From positions 930,001 through 994,000 of the forward strand of contig CBDFMR010000005.1 of assembly GCA_965249765.1 (NCBI GenBank): a stretch of DNA of 64,000 bases, written 5' to 3'. Positions 35,559 to 44,105 of the stretch are shown in pieces (positions within the stretch are counted from its first letter, which is position 1; the number at the start of each line of letters is the position of its first letter). Position numbers and translations under genes: made by a program. Origin of the DNA: CBDFMR01 sp965249765. GTDB lineage: Bacteria; Bacteroidota; Bacteroidia; Chitinophagales; Saprospiraceae. The notes under the pieces were generated by a model. The model saw only the letters and a program-made list of their open reading frames with translations, was not told where the DNA came from and did not search any database.

Positions 35559-36338
35559 ATGAATATGTTGAAAGTTGCTCTCATACAGGACCGTATAAAG
35601 TGGGAAGATCCACAGCATAATAGGAATGTATTTGGACAACGGATTGAAAGTATAGGTGAGTTAGTGGATCTAATTATTATGCCTGAGATGTTTACAACAG
35701 GGTTTTCTATGCATCCGGAGTCCCTTGCTGAATCCATGGATGGAGAAACAGTGAGATGGATGACGGATCTTGCTCATACTTACAATGTCGCGATTACCGG
35801 CAGCTTGATTATCGTCGAAGATGACAAATACTACAACAGGATGATATGGGCGACACCTGATGGAGAATTGCAATATTATGACAAGCGCCATCTGTTCGCT
35901 ATGGCTGGTGAAGATGATAAATACACACGGGGTGAGAATCGTGTTATAGTTCGCTACAATGGCTGGAGAATCCTTCTCATGGTCTGCTACGACTTGAGGT
36001 TTCCCGTATGGGCTCGTAATAACGATGAATACGATGCAGCCATCTATGTAGCCAATTGGCCAGAGAAAAGAAGTGACCATTGGAGGACCTTAATAAGAGC
36101 TCGTGCTATTGAAAATCAATGCTATATTCTGGCTGTCAACCGAGTAGGAGAAGACTCTAATGGTTCCCGATATCAGGGAGACAGCTGTATCATTCACCCT
36201 TCTGGAAAGTTGCTTGTGGCAACCCAGTCAACAGAGACTTTAATACTGACTTTGGACAAGTCGGAGATTAACGCTTATCGTGAAAAGCTCCCATTTCTAA
36301 ATGATAGAGATAGTTTTGAAATCAAGACAGGAATATAG
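35559..36338 (+). CDS. Nitrilase-superfamily amidase (omega-amidase-like)
   Basis: About 259 residues with the carbon-nitrogen hydrolase triad: Glu in IIMPEMFTTGF, Lys in YYDKRHLFAMAGED and Cys in LMVCYDLRFPVW. The phrases FTTGFSM and KRHLFAMAGE fit the omega-amidase branch (YafV/NIT2-like), which hydrolyses 2-oxoglutaramate or 2-oxosuccinamate. The start at 35559 (MNMLKVALIQDRIKWED) is family-like. A TATCTTTG sequence like a -7 box lies only 6 bases upstream (35545-35552), hinting at a nearly leaderless message. It is divergent from blaI. Confidence 0.9.
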   Translation: MNMLKVALIQDRIKWEDPQHNRNVFGQRIESIGELVDLIIMPEMFTTGFSMHPESLAESMDGETVRWMTDLAHTYNVAITGSLIIVEDDKYYNRMIWATPDGELQYYDKRHLFAMAGEDDKYTRGENRVIVRYNGWRILLMVCYDLRFPVWARNNDEYDAAIYVANWPEKRSDHWRTLIRARAIENQCYILAVNRVGEDSNGSRYQGDSCIIHPSGKLLVATQSTETLILTLDKSEINAYREKLPFLNDRDSFEIKTGI

Positions 36339-36555
36339 TATTGAGTAAAATACAGAACTACCCTTGCTCAATTTCTTGATCTATTACATGAGGCGGGTTT
36401 AAGTATGGCACTCCACAAATAAGATGTCAGCGTAGGTCATCTATTCCCAACTTTCTCTTGGCAAGAATTCATTAAAAATCAATCCGATAGATATTTTGGG
36501 TGTAATTCAGTTTGTCGTATTAGGCCGCTATTTTACCTAGATACTCATTAGATAC

Positions 36556-37070
36556 TCATTTACCAAGATACTCAGCAATCAAATTCCAATGTCCACTTTT
36601 ATTTAATACCCTCAAATTGATCATGTTTTGAAGGCCTTTTTTTGACCATCGCTGACCAGGCTGTTTAAGCCGTTTATGCAATACATTCCTATGAGCTGAT
36701 TCTATGGCTCTTGACCCAATTAAGTACCCCTTATTTCTGAACTCGGGATAGTCCATATAACTTTCATTTCGATCTAAGTATGTATCCAGCTTTTGTTTCT
36801 GTTCGATTTGCGGTTTGGTTTTTATGACCAATTTTTCAACCCGTTCTCTTGCTTTTTTTATACCCTCTTCTTTCAGTATTTTTCCTGTCTTATCCATCCA
36901 GTCTTTCTTCTCTTTGTTTCCTTTTATGCATAGCTTTACCAGCTTACCTATGTTCTACATGCCGTGATAAAAATCCAATATCATCTGTGCTTTGGGGTAT
37001 TCTGATTCAATCCAAAGACACTCACTCATTCACTTACTTTTGCGACAAAAACCTTAACGCTTCCTTAGCA
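36556..37070 (-). pseudogene. Remnant of an ISKra4-type transposase
   Basis: The open part (36556-36897) carries the C-terminal signature RNKGYLIGSRAIESAHRNV and KRLKQPGQRWSKKGLQNM of the ISKra4 family. Upstream the frame continues through a stop in the region ESEYPKAQMILDFYHG-M-stop-NIGKLVKLCIKG, where intact relatives have a lysine, and then degenerates further to about 37070. The N-terminal two thirds are missing, and no terminal repeats were found. It is a dead element fragment. Confidence 0.75.
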
Positions 37071-37171
37071 TTCATCGCAGTTACTTTATTATCACTATCT
37101 TAGTCTTAATGTAGGAGTAGCGTTCTTGACAGGACTCTTATTTTTTAAAAGAACAAACAAAAACTGCAAAT

Positions 37172-37843
37172 ATGAAAAATCTATTTTCTGTATTGATGGC
37201 ACTGTTTTTATGTGCCGCTGTCAATGGGCAAAGCCTTGTCTATGAGTCAAATGAAACCATGAGTCTTGGAAATCAACCGGCATACGTCGTGGAGATAGAA
37301 GGGGCGGACAAGAAGATCTCTGAAAAGATGCTCAAGGAGTATCTCAAGGATTTTGGTAAGGTAGAGCGAAATAAGAAGGCAAAGGAGTACTATGCTGAGC
37401 AAATAAGGATACCTTCTATCCAGTCAGGCAATCCAGTAAATGTAATCGCTAAGATCGAGGAGGGCAAAGATATGACCCGTGTATTCTTTTGGATAGACAA
37501 TGGTCAGGAGTTTGTGAGTAGTGAGTCTCATGCTACTTCAGCTGATGGGGCAGGTATATTTGCTGATGACTATCGCATCAAAGTGAGGAAGGAAGTTGTA
37601 AGAAAACAGCTGGAAGACCAGGAAGATGAGCTCAAGGATTTAGAAAAGCACTTGAAAAAGCTGATGGATAAGAATGAAGACTATCACAACGAGATAGAAA
37701 AGTGTAATGAGAAGATAAGGAAGGCCGAGTCCAATATTGAGAAGAATCTTGGAGATCAGGACGAGAAAAGGATGGAGATCGAAAAGCAAAAAGCTGTCGT
37801 TGAGGAAATTATCAGGAAGCTCAATGACATCGGGCGGAGATAA
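37172..37843 (+). CDS. Exported coiled-coil protein of unknown function
   Basis: A 223-residue protein with a signal peptide (MKNLFSVLMALFLCAAVNGQ). A compact domain of about 100 residues includes AKIEEGKDMTRVFFWIDNG. It is followed by a long coiled coil from about residue 145 to the end (LEDQEDELKDLEKHLKKLMDK...KQKAVVEEIIRKL). The domain pattern occurs in Bacteroidota secreted proteins, but I know no function. A terminator follows at 37878. Confidence 0.75.
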   Translation: MKNLFSVLMALFLCAAVNGQSLVYESNETMSLGNQPAYVVEIEGADKKISEKMLKEYLKDFGKVERNKKAKEYYAEQIRIPSIQSGNPVNVIAKIEEGKDMTRVFFWIDNGQEFVSSESHATSADGAGIFADDYRIKVRKEVVRKQLEDQEDELKDLEKHLKKLMDKNEDYHNEIEKCNEKIRKAESNIEKNLGDQDEKRMEIEKQKAVVEEIIRKLNDIGRR

Positions 37844-37877
37844 TATTACAAAAAGAAATATATAAAAACATATACAC

Positions 37878-37911
37878 AGTCCTGTGGATCACCCATCCAC
37901 GGGACTTTTTT
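37878..37911 (+). terminator. Rho-independent terminator
   Basis: AGTCCTGTGGAT pairs with ATCCACGGGACT over 12 bases with one G-U pair, a 5-base loop and a following T-tract. It lies 35 bases after the coiled-coil protein gene. Confidence 0.85.
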
Positions 37912-38103
37912 ATTTGACAAAGGAGCTTCGATTGCCGATGCCATTTACATTAAAAAGATTATATATATTAATAAAATATAATGCGTAATTTTAACGTATT
38001 GAGATGCTGACTTTAGCAGTTCTCAAATTTTGTTATCAACATCGGCAATCTGATATCCACATTATCACTTTTTTCGAGGAACTTTTCTTCGACCTCAATC
38101 GAT

Positions 38104-38111
38104 TACATTTG
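38104..38111 (+). promoter_or_regulatory. Bacteroidota-type -7 promoter element before dnaB
   Basis: TACATTTG fits the phylum's -7 consensus TANNTTTG and lies 26 bases before the dnaB ATG, giving a leader of about 20 bases. No clear TTTG -33 box was found at the expected distance. Confidence 0.5.
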
Positions 38112-38137
38112 TAAATCTTTAATATTACTTCCTAAGA

Positions 38138-39664
38138 ATGGCCAACCAGAATAATCCTACATCAAAGACAAGCGGCAAGATGACAGCTATCAAGAAAGAA
38201 GCCGATGTCAATGATCTGGTATATGGTAGGGTGCAACCCCAGGCCACCCTCCTCGAGGAAGCAGTACTAGGTGCTGTCATGGTGGATGTGGATGCTATGA
38301 GTGCTGTCATAGAAAAACTCAAGCCCGATAGTTTTTACAACAATCAACACAAGATCATCTATGAGGCCATGGAATTGCTCTTCTCCAATCAGCAACCTAT
38401 AGACCTGCTTACCGTCCATGAAGCACTTAAGAAATCTAAGAACCTTGATAAAGCGGGTGGGGTAGGATATCTTGTAGAGCTATCCAACAAAGTTGCTTCT
38501 GCGGCCAATATCGAGTATCATGCCATGATTATCCAGCAGAAGTTTATTCAACGGGAGTTGATCAGGGTAAGTACTCAGACGATCAAGGATTCGTTTGAAG
38601 ATACCAAGGATGTCATTGAGTTGCTAGATGAGGTGGAGAGAAATCTGTACGACATCACTGATGGCAACATGAATACTGGTTATGAAGCCGTGGGTCCATT
38701 GGCGGTCAAAGTGAGTAAGGAGATAGAGGAAGTAAGCAAGAAAGGAGATGACCTCACGGGTGTCACGACGGGATTTAAAGAATTGGATAAGCTAACCAAT
38801 GGATGGCAACCATCTGATCTGGTGATTATCGCCGCAAGACCTGGTATGGGAAAGACAGCATTTACACTGTCACTTGCCAAGAATGCTGCTGAGCATGGGC
38901 GTGGCGTAGCGGTTTTTTCATTGGAGATGGCCAATCATCAGTTGGTACAACGTCTGATATCCATGGAATCAGGCATCAATACAAAGAAACTAAGAAGTGG
39001 TAAGCTCGACGAGCTCGAATGGGAAAAGCTCCACAGTGCAGTCAACAAACTTACGGAGTTACCTATATACATCGATGATACAGCAGCCATCAATATTTTT
39101 GAATTGAGAGCCAAGTGTCGACGGCTAAGACAGAATCATGACGTCGAGCTTATCGTGATTGATTACTTACAATTGATGTCATCAGCCCCCAATCAAAGCC
39201 GGGGCAATCGTGAGCAGGAGATTTCTTCCATTTCCAGAGCGCTCAAGGGATTGGCAAAGGAGCTCAATGTTCCAGTCATAGCCCTCTCACAATTGAGTAG
39301 GGCGGTGGAGACTAGAGGTGGTTCAAAACGTCCGATACTCTCTGACCTTAGAGAGTCGGGTGCCATCGAGCAGGATGCGGATATCGTGACATTTATCTAT
39401 CGTCCGTCATACTATGAGACAGATACGGATTTTGAGTCACCACGAGATCTGGCTGAGATCATTATATCTAAACACAGGAATGGTTCATTAGATACGGTAG
39501 AACTCAGGTTTATTGCCGATCAGGTCAAGTTTACCGAGCCTGATGTAACCAACTTCGACGATTTTACTCCTTCGTTTGATGATCCTATGGGAGGCATCAT
39601 CACCAGACCATCACGAATGAATGATGACTCTACGATCGAGGACAGTGACGATACACCATTCTGA
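38138..39664 (+). CDS. dnaB: Replicative DNA helicase DnaB
   Basis: The hexameric helicase that unwinds DNA at the replication fork. In 508 residues: an N-terminal helical domain (VQPQATLLEEAVLGAVMVD to about 165), a linker, and a RecA-like domain with Walker A ARPGMGKTAF (233-242), Walker B LIVIDYLQLM and the RESGAIEQDADIV motif near the C-terminus. The acidic tail is usual. There is no intein in the ATPase domain, although DnaB often carries one. The pseudouridine synthase gene follows 32 bases downstream. Confidence 0.96.
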   Translation: MANQNNPTSKTSGKMTAIKKEADVNDLVYGRVQPQATLLEEAVLGAVMVDVDAMSAVIEKLKPDSFYNNQHKIIYEAMELLFSNQQPIDLLTVHEALKKSKNLDKAGGVGYLVELSNKVASAANIEYHAMIIQQKFIQRELIRVSTQTIKDSFEDTKDVIELLDEVERNLYDITDGNMNTGYEAVGPLAVKVSKEIEEVSKKGDDLTGVTTGFKELDKLTNGWQPSDLVIIAARPGMGKTAFTLSLAKNAAEHGRGVAVFSLEMANHQLVQRLISMESGINTKKLRSGKLDELEWEKLHSAVNKLTELPIYIDDTAAINIFELRAKCRRLRQNHDVELIVIDYLQLMSSAPNQSRGNREQEISSISRALKGLAKELNVPVIALSQLSRAVETRGGSKRPILSDLRESGAIEQDADIVTFIYRPSYYETDTDFESPRDLAEIIISKHRNGSLDTVELRFIADQVKFTEPDVTNFDDFTPSFDDPMGGIITRPSRMNDDSTIEDSDDTPF

Positions 39665-39696
39665 TGATGAATATCGATCAGTTCAATTTATAATCC

Positions 39697-40404
39697 ATGC
39701 GTCTTGTCAAATACATTTCTCACTCTGGCTTATGTTCTCGTCGAAAGGCTGGAGAGCTGGTAAAGGCAGGCCAAATAGAACTCAATGGGAAGACTCACCT
39801 CAATCCGGCAACTGAGATAGGTGTGGAGGATGTTGTTACTCACCATGGTACAGTACTCAAGGTCGAAGAAAGAAAGGTCTACTTACTGATGAACAAACCC
39901 AAAAGGACGGTCACTACTTTATCTGACGAAAGGGATAGACAGACGGTCATAGAGATCATCAGAGAAGATATCCCAGAACGCATCTATCCCGTAGGAAGAC
40001 TAGATTACAACACCACTGGATTATTATTACTTACCAATGATGGCGACCTGGCAAATAAGTTATCTCATCCCAGCCATCAAGTAAAGAAAATCTATGAGGT
40101 GGCATTGAGTCAAGAATTTACGGTGGAGGATATGGATAGAATAAAGAAGGGATTGATGCTGGAAGATGGTCTGGTACAGGTTGATAAGATCGACTATGTA
40201 AAGGACAAAACGAGTCGAGACATAGGCATTGAAATTCACATCGGAAAGAACCGTATTGTTCGCCGAATTTTTGAGCATCTCGGATACGAAGTAGAACGAC
40301 TTGACAGGGTCTATTATGCCGGTCTCACCAAGAAAGACTTACCTCGTGGATGGACACGTCATCTGACGGAAAAGGAGATCATTATGCTGAAGCACTTTGT
40401 GTAA
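39697..40404 (+). CDS. RsuA/RluB-family ribosomal pseudouridine synthase
   Basis: A 235-residue enzyme that turns uridine into pseudouridine in rRNA. It begins with an S4 RNA-binding domain (MRLVKYISHSGLCSRRKAGELVKAG, split as strand-turn-helix) and holds the catalytic motif PVGRLDYNTTGLLLLTNDG with the active-site Asp. KNRIVRRIFEHLGYEVERLDRV closes the family signature. The family is clear; the choice between RluB (23S U2605-type) and relatives is not. It probably shares the dnaB transcript. Confidence 0.92.
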   Translation: MRLVKYISHSGLCSRRKAGELVKAGQIELNGKTHLNPATEIGVEDVVTHHGTVLKVEERKVYLLMNKPKRTVTTLSDERDRQTVIEIIREDIPERIYPVGRLDYNTTGLLLLTNDGDLANKLSHPSHQVKKIYEVALSQEFTVEDMDRIKKGLMLEDGLVQVDKIDYVKDKTSRDIGIEIHIGKNRIVRRIFEHLGYEVERLDRVYYAGLTKKDLPRGWTRHLTEKEIIMLKHFV

Positions 40405-40475
40405 GTTATATTTCAATTGGGCCGCACCAACCAGGAGCAGTCACTTTTTTTTGATTAATCAATAGAATTCTCCGT

Positions 40476-40485
40476 CCGCTTGCGG
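40476..40485. repeat. Short GC-rich palindrome in an AT-rich gap
   Basis: CCGC-TT-GCGG lies within CCGTCCGCTTGCGGCGGG between the pseudouridine synthase gene and the convergent MIase-like gene. Its high GC content stands out locally. It may be a REP-like repeat or part of a bidirectional terminator with the T-run at 40445. Confidence 0.35.
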
Positions 40486-40528
40486 CGGGTGTTGCGTCTT
40501 AATCCAACTTTTGTGCGTTCTTACTGAT

Positions 40529-40831
40529 TTAATTCAATGACATCGAGGGTATTAAATGTATAGATTCGTGAAATAATAATGGACAATAATCATACTCTAC
40601 ATATGGAGATAATGGCATACCATCAATGATGCTTACTAGTTCACTTTCGCTGTTGGCGAGTATCACTGCCCATAATCTTGATCTGTCTTCGGCAAGAGTA
40701 TAGCTAATTAATTTTCCGACATTGAATAAGTCAGAAACATGTTCCCGCTGTGCCTCGATGAGATCTGTATAGTCATCATCAATTACATCAGATAGGAAGA
40801 CTTCGACCATATATTTATACTGTACTTCCAT
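40529..40831 (-). CDS. Small muconolactone-isomerase-like (ferredoxin-fold) protein
   Basis: A 100-residue protein of the dimeric alpha+beta type. The pattern YMVEVFLSDVI...LIEAQREHVSDLFNVGKLISYTLAEDRSRLWAV (broken here) followed by ESELVSIIDGMPLSPYVEYDYCPLLFH recalls muconolactone delta-isomerase domain proteins of unknown role in Bacteroidota. No aromatic-degradation genes are near, so catalytic activity is not implied. The start overlaps the upstream lipoprotein gene by one base. Confidence 0.7.
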   Translation of the reverse strand: MEVQYKYMVEVFLSDVIDDDYTDLIEAQREHVSDLFNVGKLISYTLAEDRSRLWAVILANSESELVSIIDGMPLSPYVEYDYCPLLFHESIHLIPSMSLN

Positions 40832-41364
40832 TATTCTTTTTCTATTACAGAAAACGACATTGTCAGTCGTGTATCAATAGATGTAGGTGTAATAGTCCTC
40901 AATTTTATTTTAATTTCCAAATTAACTAGGTCATTGGTAAGCAGATCTGTTAGATCAGCAATGGAGCTAAACATGTTAAGCGTCTCGTCTTCATCAAATG
41001 GAACAAAGTCCATATAGAAGAGTTCTTTCTTATTTGAAGGATCCAAAGGATGGAAAGCATGAATGGAGATAGATTGAATAAAATCAAAGTAAATATCACC
41101 AAATTTATCTTTTAATTGAGCTCGATTTGCGACGATGGTTTTGATGTCATCTATGCTTGCCGAACTTCCGTTAAGGTGACTGCTGAAAAAAGTATTGACA
41201 TTTTCTCTAATGAAGTAATGAGTTTCAGTGGTGTTCAGTCCTGCAAGTAGAACGAAGTCATGTGTCATTTCCATGTCAAACAAGACTTTGTTATCTGAGC
41301 CACAACTCGTCAAGAGAAGTGTAATCAATACATATAGAAATATCCTCATTGATCTTAGATTCAT
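40831..41364 (-). CDS. Lipoprotein of unknown function
   Basis: A 177-residue protein with a lipoprotein signal (RIFLYVLITLLLTSC, lipobox LLTSC) and an N-terminal acidic-hydrophobic start after Cys. The rest is mixed alpha/beta with no known domain (FDMEMTHDFVLLAGLN, LRTITPTSIDTRLTMSFSV). It is coupled to the MIase-like gene through TAATG overlap, so the two products probably act together. Confidence 0.7.
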   Translation of the reverse strand: MNLRSMRIFLYVLITLLLTSCGSDNKVLFDMEMTHDFVLLAGLNTTETHYFIRENVNTFFSSHLNGSSASIDDIKTIVANRAQLKDKFGDIYFDFIQSISIHAFHPLDPSNKKELFYMDFVPFDEDETLNMFSSIADLTDLLTNDLVNLEIKIKLRTITPTSIDTRLTMSFSVIEKE

Positions 41365-41480
41365 TTATAAAGAACGTTTATTAAACCCCAATGTTTTTTA
41401 CTTTTCTTTATTTTTTCGTCCCTAAATTTAGTAAGGAATGAATATTGCTGTGTAATTTACTCAAACGATAACTTAAAGTA

Positions 41481-43403
41481 ATGGGCGAACAACGGGTATC
41501 ACTCCTTGATGATCGGAGGCAAATGCAAAAATTTGTCAGACACTTATTGGCTGATGTCAAGGCACTTGAGCATATGCTCGATAATAATATGTTTGACTCT
41601 GGCATTACACGAATAGGGGCAGAACAAGAGATGGTCATGGTGGATAGTAAAACCTTTAAACCGGTTTGTCTGGCAATGCAAGTTCTCGAAAAGATGAAGG
41701 ACTACGATTGGGTGGAAACGGAGCTCGCTCAGTTTAACCTAGAGACTAATATGGTGCCGAGGGAATTGACAGGGGCCTGTTTTAGAGAAATGCATGAAGA
41801 AAACTCTATAAAGCTTAACCGCATTCAAGAAAGTTTGGATGCTTTCGATGCACATCTTGTCCTGACAGGAATCCTGCCGACAATGAGGAAGTTTCATCTA
41901 GACCTGAATAACCTCACACCCAAGAAAAGATATAAGGCTCTTATGGAGGCGATGACACGTCAGCTGATTGGAAATGCCTTTGAGTTACGGCTAGTAGGTA
42001 TTGACGAGCTCCTCGTCAAGCATGAAAGTCCATTATTGGAAGCATGTAATACTTCGTTTCAGATGCACCTGCAAGTAGATCCTGATGACTTCGTCAAGAT
42101 GTACAACATTTCACAAGTGTTGGCGGCTCCGGTGATGGCCATAGCGGCAAACTCTCCCTTGGTATTTGGGAAGCGGTTGTGGCACGAGTCTCGTATTGCT
42201 CTATTTCAACAATCCTTGGATACACGTACTACCCATGAGCATATGCGAGAACGAAGCCCTAGAGTAAGTTTTGGAAAAGACTGGCTCCATGAGTCCGTAT
42301 TGGAAATTTACAAGGAAGACATCTCACGTTTTAGAGTATTGATCAGCTCCGATGTAGAAGAAGATAGCATGCAGATGTTGAAGGATGGAAAGATCCCCAA
42401 ACTAAGAGCGTTACAAGTCCATAATAGCACCGTATATAGGTGGAATAGACCATGCTACGGAATAAGCAGTAATGGGAAGCCCCATTTAAGGATAGAGAAT
42501 AGGGTTCTTCCCGCAGGACCTACGGTGGCTGATGAAATGGCCAATGCTGTATTTTGGCTTGGTGCAATGATAGGAATGGCTGATAAAGTACAAGACATTA
42601 GCACAGAAATGTCATTTGCTGATGCCAGAGATAATTTCGGAAAGGCTGCCAAGTTCAGTATTGATTCAAAATTCACATGGTTTAATGATACTAAGATACC
42701 AGCTACCAAATTGATTATAGAAGAGCTCCTTCCACTTGCGGAAGTTGGATTACAGTCTCGTGGTGTGGATCAGGGAGATATAGATAAGTATCTTGGAATC
42801 ATCCGAGACAGAGCAAAAGCTCATATGAATGGAGCTAGGTGGATATTGAGGTCTTATACACATATGTTGGAAAAATCCAGCAATGACGAAGCGTTAGCAG
42901 CCATCACATCTTCAATCATTAAAAAGCAAAAAAGCGGAAATCCTGTGCATTTATGGGAAGAAGCCGAGCTATCAGATATGAAAGATTATCGTCCGAGCAA
43001 TCTCAAAGTATCTGAGTTCATGACTACCGATCTATTTACTGTTCAGAAAGATGATGTAATAGAACTTGTTGCGGAGATGATGAATTGGCGAAAGATCAAG
43101 CATACTCCTGTTGAAGATTCAAAGGGAAATCTTATAGGCTTGATCAACGATGATTTGTTGCTAAACTATTATCGCAATCAAACTGATAAAGATGCTGCCG
43201 TGGTAGGTGATATAATGATCACAGATCCCCTGACCATTTCAGAGGATAAAAATATAGCCGAAGCCTATCACTTGATGAAAGATAACATGCTCAAGTGTCT
43301 GCCTGTTGTAGATGGCGATGAACTGATAGGACTTATTACAGAGACGGATTTTCTCAATGTATCTGGAAGGATGTTGGATAGGCTCAATGAGGGTCATCAT
43401 TAG
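41481..43403 (+). CDS. GCS2-type glutamate-cysteine ligase domain fused to paired CBS domains
   Basis: A 640-residue protein. The N-terminal about 420 residues are a carboxylate-amine ligase of the GCS2 type (RIGAEQEMVMVDSKTFKPV; FNLETNMVPRELTG; RIENRVLPAGPTVADE), which joins an amino group to the gamma-carboxyl of glutamate. From about residue 510 two CBS domains follow (VSEFMTTDLFTVQKDDVIELVAEMM and VGDIMITDPLTISEDKNIAEAYHLM), which normally bind adenine nucleotides and control the joined enzyme. The substrate other than glutamate is unknown. The architecture recurs in Bacteroidota, in my recollection. Confidence 0.85.
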   Translation: MGEQRVSLLDDRRQMQKFVRHLLADVKALEHMLDNNMFDSGITRIGAEQEMVMVDSKTFKPVCLAMQVLEKMKDYDWVETELAQFNLETNMVPRELTGACFREMHEENSIKLNRIQESLDAFDAHLVLTGILPTMRKFHLDLNNLTPKKRYKALMEAMTRQLIGNAFELRLVGIDELLVKHESPLLEACNTSFQMHLQVDPDDFVKMYNISQVLAAPVMAIAANSPLVFGKRLWHESRIALFQQSLDTRTTHEHMRERSPRVSFGKDWLHESVLEIYKEDISRFRVLISSDVEEDSMQMLKDGKIPKLRALQVHNSTVYRWNRPCYGISSNGKPHLRIENRVLPAGPTVADEMANAVFWLGAMIGMADKVQDISTEMSFADARDNFGKAAKFSIDSKFTWFNDTKIPATKLIIEELLPLAEVGLQSRGVDQGDIDKYLGIIRDRAKAHMNGARWILRSYTHMLEKSSNDEALAAITSSIIKKQKSGNPVHLWEEAELSDMKDYRPSNLKVSEFMTTDLFTVQKDDVIELVAEMMNWRKIKHTPVEDSKGNLIGLINDDLLLNYYRNQTDKDAAVVGDIMITDPLTISEDKNIAEAYHLMKDNMLKCLPVVDGDELIGLITETDFLNVSGRMLDRLNEGHH

Positions 43404-43425
43404 TACGAAAATGGATATATATTTA

Positions 43426-43770
43426 TTATCGTTCAAAGAAAATAAGCTCATATTCTAGAGATGACGGTAATAGTAAGATATCCCTTGACATCTCATTCTC
43501 GTTATATCTAACCCTAAGGAATAGATACCCAGGCTCCAAGTTGCTGAATAGCAATCGACCTTGATCATTGGTCTTTCCTTTATTTATATGGTGTTCTTCC
43601 CATGAACGATCTTCTTCATTACTGTAGATTAGAATTTCTGCACCTTGAGCATTTATTATTTGTTTGCAGCCATTACCTGTGGACCCTACAAGGCATTCGA
43701 CAACCCGCATTTCCAACGATGCATAAGCGATTGTAGGGATTGCATTAAAGGGTACCTCTATATACCCCAT
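43426..43770 (-). CDS. Short protein with carboxypeptidase-regulatory/CnaB-like fold
   Basis: A 114-residue protein whose C-terminal part (GAEILIYSNEED...KGKTNDQGRLLFSNLEPGYLFLRVRYNE) looks like a transthyretin-like or CnaB-type beta domain: N-D-x-G-x-x-F plus L-x-P-G-x-Y. Two cysteines (VVECLVGSTGNGCKQII) may be linked. There is no clear signal peptide, so it may be a shortened form of a larger exported protein. It is convergent with the GCS2-CBS gene. Confidence 0.5.
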   Translation of the reverse strand: MGYIEVPFNAIPTIAYASLEMRVVECLVGSTGNGCKQIINAQGAEILIYSNEEDRSWEEHHINKGKTNDQGRLLFSNLEPGYLFLRVRYNENEMSRDILLLPSSLEYELIFFER

Positions 43771-44105
43771 TCACTAGTTGAACAAAATCCCAATGAGATT
43801 TCTAATTAATTTTTTTGACTTCATACTTCGTTAAATTTCAGTCGAATAGCAAAGGCTATGTTCCCTCAATTTGCCCTGTCTAAAGCCAAAATAATTTAAT
43901 TTCAACTTAATTCAGTAGTAAATAGAGGTACCCTAAATTCTACTTCTGGGGAGGAACAAGAAAAGCAAAGGATTGTCAACATTAATGGAATCACACAGGA
44001 CTTGGTCATAATCTACGTTTTTGAACAATACGCTAATCAAGATATTGTAATATATATAAATTGTAATTTTGCCGCCTATTCAATTCACATAAAAATCTAG
44101 TCAAA
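43771..44105 (+). promoter_or_regulatory. Gene-free region with a candidate aconitase promoter
   Basis: No coding frame is supported over these 335 bases. At 44064-44071 TAATTTTG fits the -7 consensus TANNTTTG, 34 bases before the aconitase ATG, and ATTG at 44044-44047 could be the -33 box, although the spacing (16 bases) is slightly short. The rest shows no clear dyad. Confidence 0.45.

Noticed and set aside
36539..36576. Tandem AGATACTCATT repeats as a possible CRISPR or iteron array
   Set aside because: Only two exact copies and one partial copy, directly adjacent without spacers, at the end of a transposase remnant.
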